DNA from: JBAXTE01 sp964653595
Lineage (GTDB): Bacteria; Bacteroidota; Bacteroidia; Bacteroidales; WCHB1-69
Assembly (NCBI GenBank): GCA_964653595.1
Contig: CAZZHH010000041.1
Coordinates: 1 to 28,065 of the forward strand
Length of the DNA stretch: 28,065 bases
Reading direction: 5' to 3'
Part shown: in pieces, positions 24,174 through 28,065 of the stretch
How positions within the stretch are numbered: the first letter of the stretch is position 1
Layout: every line of letters begins with the position of its first letter
Notes under the pieces: generated by a model
Database searches by the model: none
What the model was told of the DNA's origin: nothing
What the model saw: the letters and a program-made list of their open reading frames with translations, nothing else
Made by a program: the position numbers and the translations under genes

Positions 24174-25118
24174 ATGATCGAAGAGTTAAATAACGTCGAA
24201 AAAAATAGTTTTACATTCAGTGCTGCTGAAGAAGGTATTATTCATGTATTTTCATGGACACCTCCTACCCAAAACATAAAAGGAATTTTTATTATTGTTC
24301 ACGGGATGGCAGAATATGCAAATAGGTACGACGAATTTGCTAGGTTTTTGACCCAAACTGGTCTTGCAGTGTATGCTCTCGATTTGAGAGGGCATGGATA
24401 TACACTTACCAACAGCAAAGTTGGTTTTTTCTCTAAAAATGATGGGTGGAATTTAGTGCTAAGCGATTTGCATCTGCTCATTAAAAAATCAAAAGAAAAA
24501 CATCCAAACGTTCCTACCATATTATTTGGACACAGCATGGGATCGCTGCTAGCTAGAAATTATGCAATTACCTATGGAAGATTTATCGACCAATTAATAT
24601 TGTCAGGGACCGCTAACGACAAAGGGTTGATAACTGTTTTTGGAAAAGTTCTAGCCAAATCTTTATCCTTTTTAATAAAACCACAAACCCAAAGTCGATT
24701 GTTGACATACCTCACTTTTGCTGGGGCAAACAAAACTTATAAACCCAAACGAACCAACTTTGATTTCCTTTCAAGAGATAATTCTGTTGTGGATAAATAT
24801 ATCAAAGATCCTCTTTGTGGGTTTGATTGCAGTACCTCTTTTTATGTAGATTTACTAACAGGCTTGCATTATGTTAATCAAGCAGAAAATGTAGAAAAAA
24901 TAGACAAAAAAATGCCAATTTTAATCTTGTCTGGGGAAGATGATCCTATTGGTGATTATGGAATTGGCGTTAAAAAAGTACATCAGCAACTTATTGAGAC
25001 AGGTCATTCAAACACATCTTTAAAAATCTATCCTGCCGCTCGACATGAATTGATCAACGAGATTAATAAAAAAGAAGTATTTGAAGACATCCATTCTTGG
25101 CTGATACAACAAGTATAG
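24174..25118 (+). CDS. Alpha/beta hydrolase (serine aminopeptidase S33 / monoglyceride lipase-like)
   Basis: 314 aa, with the lipase/lysophospholipase pattern of the Hydrolase_4 group. The oxyanion-side HGMAEYANRYDEFA begins at 43. Then come LDLRGHG (69-75) and the nucleophile elbow GHSMG (119-123, Ser121). The acid is in LSGEDDPIGD (Asp256 or Asp257) and the catalytic His291 is in AARHELINE. It would hydrolyse ester bonds of monoacylglycerols or lysophospholipids; the substrate cannot be told from sequence. No signal peptide, so cytoplasmic. It begins 39 bases after the histidine kinase stop, probably the third gene of that operon, and is convergent with the YifB gene, 31 bases away. Confidence 0.93.
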   Translation: MIEELNNVEKNSFTFSAAEEGIIHVFSWTPPTQNIKGIFIIVHGMAEYANRYDEFARFLTQTGLAVYALDLRGHGYTLTNSKVGFFSKNDGWNLVLSDLHLLIKKSKEKHPNVPTILFGHSMGSLLARNYAITYGRFIDQLILSGTANDKGLITVFGKVLAKSLSFLIKPQTQSRLLTYLTFAGANKTYKPKRTNFDFLSRDNSVVDKYIKDPLCGFDCSTSFYVDLLTGLHYVNQAENVEKIDKKMPILILSGEDDPIGDYGIGVKKVHQQLIETGHSNTSLKIYPAARHELINEINKKEVFEDIHSWLIQQV

Positions 25119-25149
25119 TTATAGCACTTTAAAAACCATAGAATCTCTT

Positions 25150-26691
25150 TTATTTTCCCCAATTTTCTCTATCCAAACTCCTATAATGAATGGCTTCTGA
25201 GAGGTGCTCGTTGGTTATTTTTAACGAACCTTCCAAATCGGCAATGGTACGTGCTACTTTTAATATTCTATCATAAGCCCTGGCAGAAAGTTTTAGCCTT
25301 TCCATCGCTGTTTTAAGCAGGGAATTGCCAGTTTCATCTATAGAACAAAAGCTACGTATCATTTTACTCGACATTTGAGCGTTTGCGTGTACTCCTTTTG
25401 TTTTTTCGAACCTCAGCTTTTGAATTTCACGAGCAATAACTACTCTCCTTCGAATATCCATACTACGTTCGCTCAAGGCCATGTTCGACAATTCTTTAAA
25501 AGGAACAGGAGTAACTTCAACATGGATGTCAATCCTGTCTAGAAGAGGTCCTGAAATTTTATTTAAATACCGTTGAATAGAACCCGGTGGACAAGAACAA
25601 TCAATCTCTGGATGATTATAATATCCGCACTGACAAGGGTTCATGGCGGCGATAAACATAAAAGATGCTGGATATTCTACCGCCATCTTAGAACGAGCAA
25701 TAGATACAATCCGATCTTCTAATGGTTGACGCATCACCTCCAATACTGTGCGTTTGAATTCTGGTAATTCATCTAAAAAGAGAACTCCATTGTGGGCTAA
25801 AGAGATCTCGCCCGGTTGCGGATTGGAACCACCACCTACTAATGCTACATCGGAAATAGTATGATGAGGCGAACGAAATGGACGAATGGAGACCAAAGAT
25901 GTGTCACGTCCCATTTTTCCAGCTACAGAATGTATTTTTGTAGTCTCTAAAGCCTCGTTAAGCGACAATGGGGGCAAAATGGATGGTAAGCGTTTGGCAA
26001 GCATTGTCTTTCCAGAACCTGGAGGTCCGATTAAGATAACATTATGACCACCAGCAGCAGCAATTTCGAGTGCCCTTTTAATGTTTTCTTGCCCTTTAAC
26101 ATCCGAAAAATCAAACTCATACTGATTTAAATTTTGATTAAACTCTTTGTCTATATCCACTTCAGTTGGTAATAATGAAGTACAATTGCTGTTAAAAAAA
26201 TCAATTACCTCAACCAAATTTTTTACTCCGAAAACCTTAATATCATTCACAATTGCTGCCTCCTTGGCGTTTTGTTCGGGCAGTATAAACCCCTTAAACC
26301 CTTGATTTCTTGCTTCAATAGCGATGGGCAAAGCTCCTTTGATGGGTTGTAAACTACCATCTAGCGACAACTCTCCCATGATGATATAATGCTCTAAATC
26401 ATCACTTTTCATTTGATCGGTAGCTGCTAAAATGCCCATTGCAATAGTTAAATCGTATGCAGAGCCCTCTTTGCGAATATCAGCGGGAGCCATGTTTACC
26501 ACAATTTTTTTTCCTGGAATACGATAGTTGTTAAATTTTAAAGCAGTGTCAATTCGTTGATGACTCTCTTTTACTGCATTGTCGGGGAGACCAACTAACA
26601 AAAAATTGACTCCCTGCTCTACACTTACCTCAATCGTGATAGTAATTGCATTCACGCCATAAATGGCGCTACCAAAAGTTTTTATTAACAT
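25150..26691 (-). CDS. YifB/ComM-family Mg-chelatase-like AAA+ ATPase
   Basis: 513 aa, standard size. The N-terminal ChlI-like domain (1-165) starts MLIKTFGSAIYGVNA and includes VGLPDNAVKESHQRI. The AAA+ core has Walker A GPPGSGKT (222-229), Walker B VLFLDELPEF (303-312) and the family's Cys-rich segment NPCQCGYYNH...CSCPPG (351-370), followed by GPLLDRIDIH. The C-terminal ChlI_C part ends with SLDRENWGK. Related ComM is a hexameric branch-migration helicase that helps integrate DNA during natural transformation. Whether this organism is transformable cannot be seen. It lies 20 bases after gldB on the same strand, so the two are likely co-transcribed. Confidence 0.96.
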   Translation of the reverse strand: MLIKTFGSAIYGVNAITITIEVSVEQGVNFLLVGLPDNAVKESHQRIDTALKFNNYRIPGKKIVVNMAPADIRKEGSAYDLTIAMGILAATDQMKSDDLEHYIIMGELSLDGSLQPIKGALPIAIEARNQGFKGFILPEQNAKEAAIVNDIKVFGVKNLVEVIDFFNSNCTSLLPTEVDIDKEFNQNLNQYEFDFSDVKGQENIKRALEIAAAGGHNVILIGPPGSGKTMLAKRLPSILPPLSLNEALETTKIHSVAGKMGRDTSLVSIRPFRSPHHTISDVALVGGGSNPQPGEISLAHNGVLFLDELPEFKRTVLEVMRQPLEDRIVSIARSKMAVEYPASFMFIAAMNPCQCGYYNHPEIDCSCPPGSIQRYLNKISGPLLDRIDIHVEVTPVPFKELSNMALSERSMDIRRRVVIAREIQKLRFEKTKGVHANAQMSSKMIRSFCSIDETGNSLLKTAMERLKLSARAYDRILKVARTIADLEGSLKITNEHLSEAIHYRSLDRENWGK

Positions 26692-26711
26692 GATGTTTGT
26701 TTTTTAGTGGG

Positions 26712-27743
26712 TTATTTTCTGGGTTTATATTTTGAAATATTTAATATTTTTTGACTGTTTGTTTCTAATAATAACTGTTCTAAAGTAGCTTCTTTATAGT
26801 TGTTCATATACGAACGTACAATTTGCCAACCAATCCAGGCTCCTGTTCTCCCGGGAGAATCGTTTGAAAAAAAAGAAGTAAATGGAGCATCTTTGATAAA
26901 CTTCATGATAATCTTCGAATCTATGGTGTACAAAAGCTCTTTATCTATAATGTATGCCCACATACTTGCTTCGTTTTGCTGAACCCACTTAAGCTGAGAG
27001 GAGGAGTACCCCATGATGATAGAATCGTGCTCTTGAGGCAAGAGTGCTTCCGTGAAATAAAGTCTTTTGCCTTCCAACACCATCTCATCTAAGAGGGTAA
27101 TCCTCGATTGATCAAACGTAATGTGAGAAAAAGCCATCTCTTTTAAACAGTCGGGAACAATATATTGCTTCATAAACAAGTTGCTCTTATACACTGGTAT
27201 TCCTATCTGTTTATAAAATTTACAATCTTTTCCTAAGTACATATCAAGTGCAATTATCAATACCGAGTCTGCAAATTTTATTGGCATTTCAAAGTCAAGA
27301 CTAGAAACATAGGAAAACACCTTTGGCACCTTACTCTTTGGAAAATAATAGGTGTAATACGAAAAAGCATCGTTTAATTTTTGTGTTAACTCGTCCAAAC
27401 TTGGATAAATCCGCATGGTCTCTTGATATATTTCGCGAGTTACAGGATCGGTAATAAAAGAGTATAACTGCTTTTGGTTGTTTGGATCGTTGATATCACC
27501 ATTTAAAAAAAATGGGTATTTTGGCTGTATTCGAGCTAACTCTTTTCCAAAATTATTTATATCTAACGAAAAGAGATCTTTTTCGTATCGTAAAATTTCA
27601 ATGTTTGTTTTAGCCCTTATCTCTTTTATTTTTTCTGCTTTTACCGCATGTTTCTTATCCTTATTTCGAGAACATGAGTCACAGGAAGTAAATAATATTC
27701 CAACAAAAGTGGATATCATAATCAACAAGATCGCTCTTTTCAT
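26712..27743 (-). CDS. gldB: Gliding motility lipoprotein GldB
   Basis: 343 aa from ATG at 27743, beginning MKRAILLIMISTFVGILFTSC, a lipoprotein signal with the lipid-bearing Cys21. The rest matches the GldB pattern: RYEKDLFSLD, YPFFLNGDINDP, LDMYLGKDCKFY, MAFSHITFDQSRI and MWAYIIDKELLYTID. GldB is required for gliding and associated surface functions in Flavobacterium, and it sits in the cell envelope. The frame is open 45 codons further upstream, but that extension contains the promoter and has no signal-like start, so it was rejected. First gene of a gldB-yifB pair. Confidence 0.92.
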   Translation of the reverse strand: MKRAILLIMISTFVGILFTSCDSCSRNKDKKHAVKAEKIKEIRAKTNIEILRYEKDLFSLDINNFGKELARIQPKYPFFLNGDINDPNNQKQLYSFITDPVTREIYQETMRIYPSLDELTQKLNDAFSYYTYYFPKSKVPKVFSYVSSLDFEMPIKFADSVLIIALDMYLGKDCKFYKQIGIPVYKSNLFMKQYIVPDCLKEMAFSHITFDQSRITLLDEMVLEGKRLYFTEALLPQEHDSIIMGYSSSQLKWVQQNEASMWAYIIDKELLYTIDSKIIMKFIKDAPFTSFFSNDSPGRTGAWIGWQIVRSYMNNYKEATLEQLLLETNSQKILNISKYKPRK

Positions 27744-27812
27744 ATAATCTCTTTTCAAAAATTTGTAGACAAATATAGGTAGCATATTTCTTTTTTTCAT
27801 GATTTGGATGAG

Positions 27813-27843
27813 CAAAAATACAATTTTTTTTAATATTTGCAAA
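27813..27843 (-). promoter_or_regulatory. Promoter of gldB
   Basis: TTTG (27843-27840), a 19-base spacer and TATTTTTG (27820-27813) on the minus strand. A second -7-like TATATTTG is at 27777-27770 without a -33 partner. Either gives a leader of about 20-63 nt to the ATG at 27743. Confidence 0.65.
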
Positions 27844-28013
27844 TATTTTGCATAAACTTGAAAGAAAATGTTTAGCAAACTTCTGATTAATTCAAATTTT
27901 GTTACACAATAAAATCAAAGTAATCCAAAAATGCAATCAATAAAAAAACTTAGTTAAATTTCGTTTTTTTCAATAAAAAATTTTTAATACGTAAAATTCG
28001 AACAAAAAAAATG

Positions 28014-28021
28014 TAACTTTG
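28014..28021 (+). promoter_or_regulatory. -7 element of the gene starting at the right edge
   Basis: TAACTTTG matches TAnnTTTG and lies 30 bases upstream of the ATG at 28052. No TTTG at -33. It is divergent from the gldB promoter; 27844-28013 between them is very AT-rich with no other signal. Confidence 0.5.
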
Positions 28022-28051
28022 TTCATTCAATAACAACTAACACAAAACCGT

Positions 28052-28065
28052 ATGAAAAAAATAAC
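28052..28065 (+). CDS. Start of a gene cut off by the right edge
   Basis: ATG AAA AAA ATA follows a promoter-like TAACTTTG at the right distance. Met-Lys-Lys-Ile is a common opening of signal peptides in this phylum, so an exported protein is likely. Only four full codons are visible and the function cannot be judged. Confidence 0.5.

Noticed and set aside
27744..27878. N-terminal extension of GldB to an upstream ATG at 27878
   Set aside because: It would place the promoter inside the gene and bury the lipoprotein signal 45 residues deep.
1..28065. tRNA or rRNA genes
   Set aside because: No cloverleaf with a GTTCRANNC T-arm or rRNA-like stretch was found in the intergenic regions.

Overview
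The window looks like a chromosomal segment of a low-GC member of Bacteroidota that uses the type IX secretion system (T9SS). Four things point that way. There is a gliding-motility lipoprotein GldB. One giant secreted protein ends in a T9SS type A sorting domain and a second ends in a type B (gliding motility-associated) domain. Promoters carry the Bacteroidota signature TAnnTTTG at -7, and three of them also have TTTG 19-20 bases upstream. Shine-Dalgarno sequences are weak. The exact genus cannot be read from the sequence.

Layout. 1-2064 (minus): nearly complete type I restriction-modification methyltransferase HsdM running off the left edge, with its own promoter. 2393-7123 (minus): metF and metH, the last two steps of methionine synthesis from 5,10-methylene-THF. 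They follow a leader of about 520 nt that holds a SAM-I (S-box) riboswitch at about 7485-7592, a second foldable segment, and a triple nested hairpin just before the metH start. This block is visibly more GC-rich than the right half. 7756-8228 (minus): a YoeB-type toxin with its small antitoxin, overlapping by 10 bp. 8356-12854 (minus): a two-gene unit of a 310-residue protein I cannot name and, 2 bp after its stop, a 1187-residue secreted protein with 14 YCF48-like propeller repeats, 5 PKD-like repeats and a T9SS A tail. Upstream lies a consensus promoter, a long rod-shaped RNA fold and an intrinsic terminator whose distal arm can also pair with the rod apex. This is a candidate RNA switch or small RNA and the most intriguing unexplained element here. 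13389-14528 (minus): AAA+ ATPase/DUF4143 protein with a perfect promoter. 14797-21750 (minus): a cell-surface protein of about 2300 residues with 14 near-identical 79-residue Ig-like repeats, PKD and T9SS type B tail. 22140-25118 (plus): a small tandem-repeat protein, a membrane sensor histidine kinase with a duplicated sensor region, and an alpha/beta hydrolase, apparently one operon. 25150-27743 (minus): gldB and the YifB/ComM-family ATPase. At 28052 the first codons of a divergent gene appear.

How they work together. metH/metF are a feedback unit that should be shut down by S-adenosylmethionine. GldB belongs to the gliding/T9SS machinery that the two giant surface proteins would use for export, although nothing shows they are co-regulated. 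HsdM and YoeB are ordinary defence or stability modules. The 310-aa gene with its structured leader and its coupling to a secreted propeller protein is the part I would follow up first.
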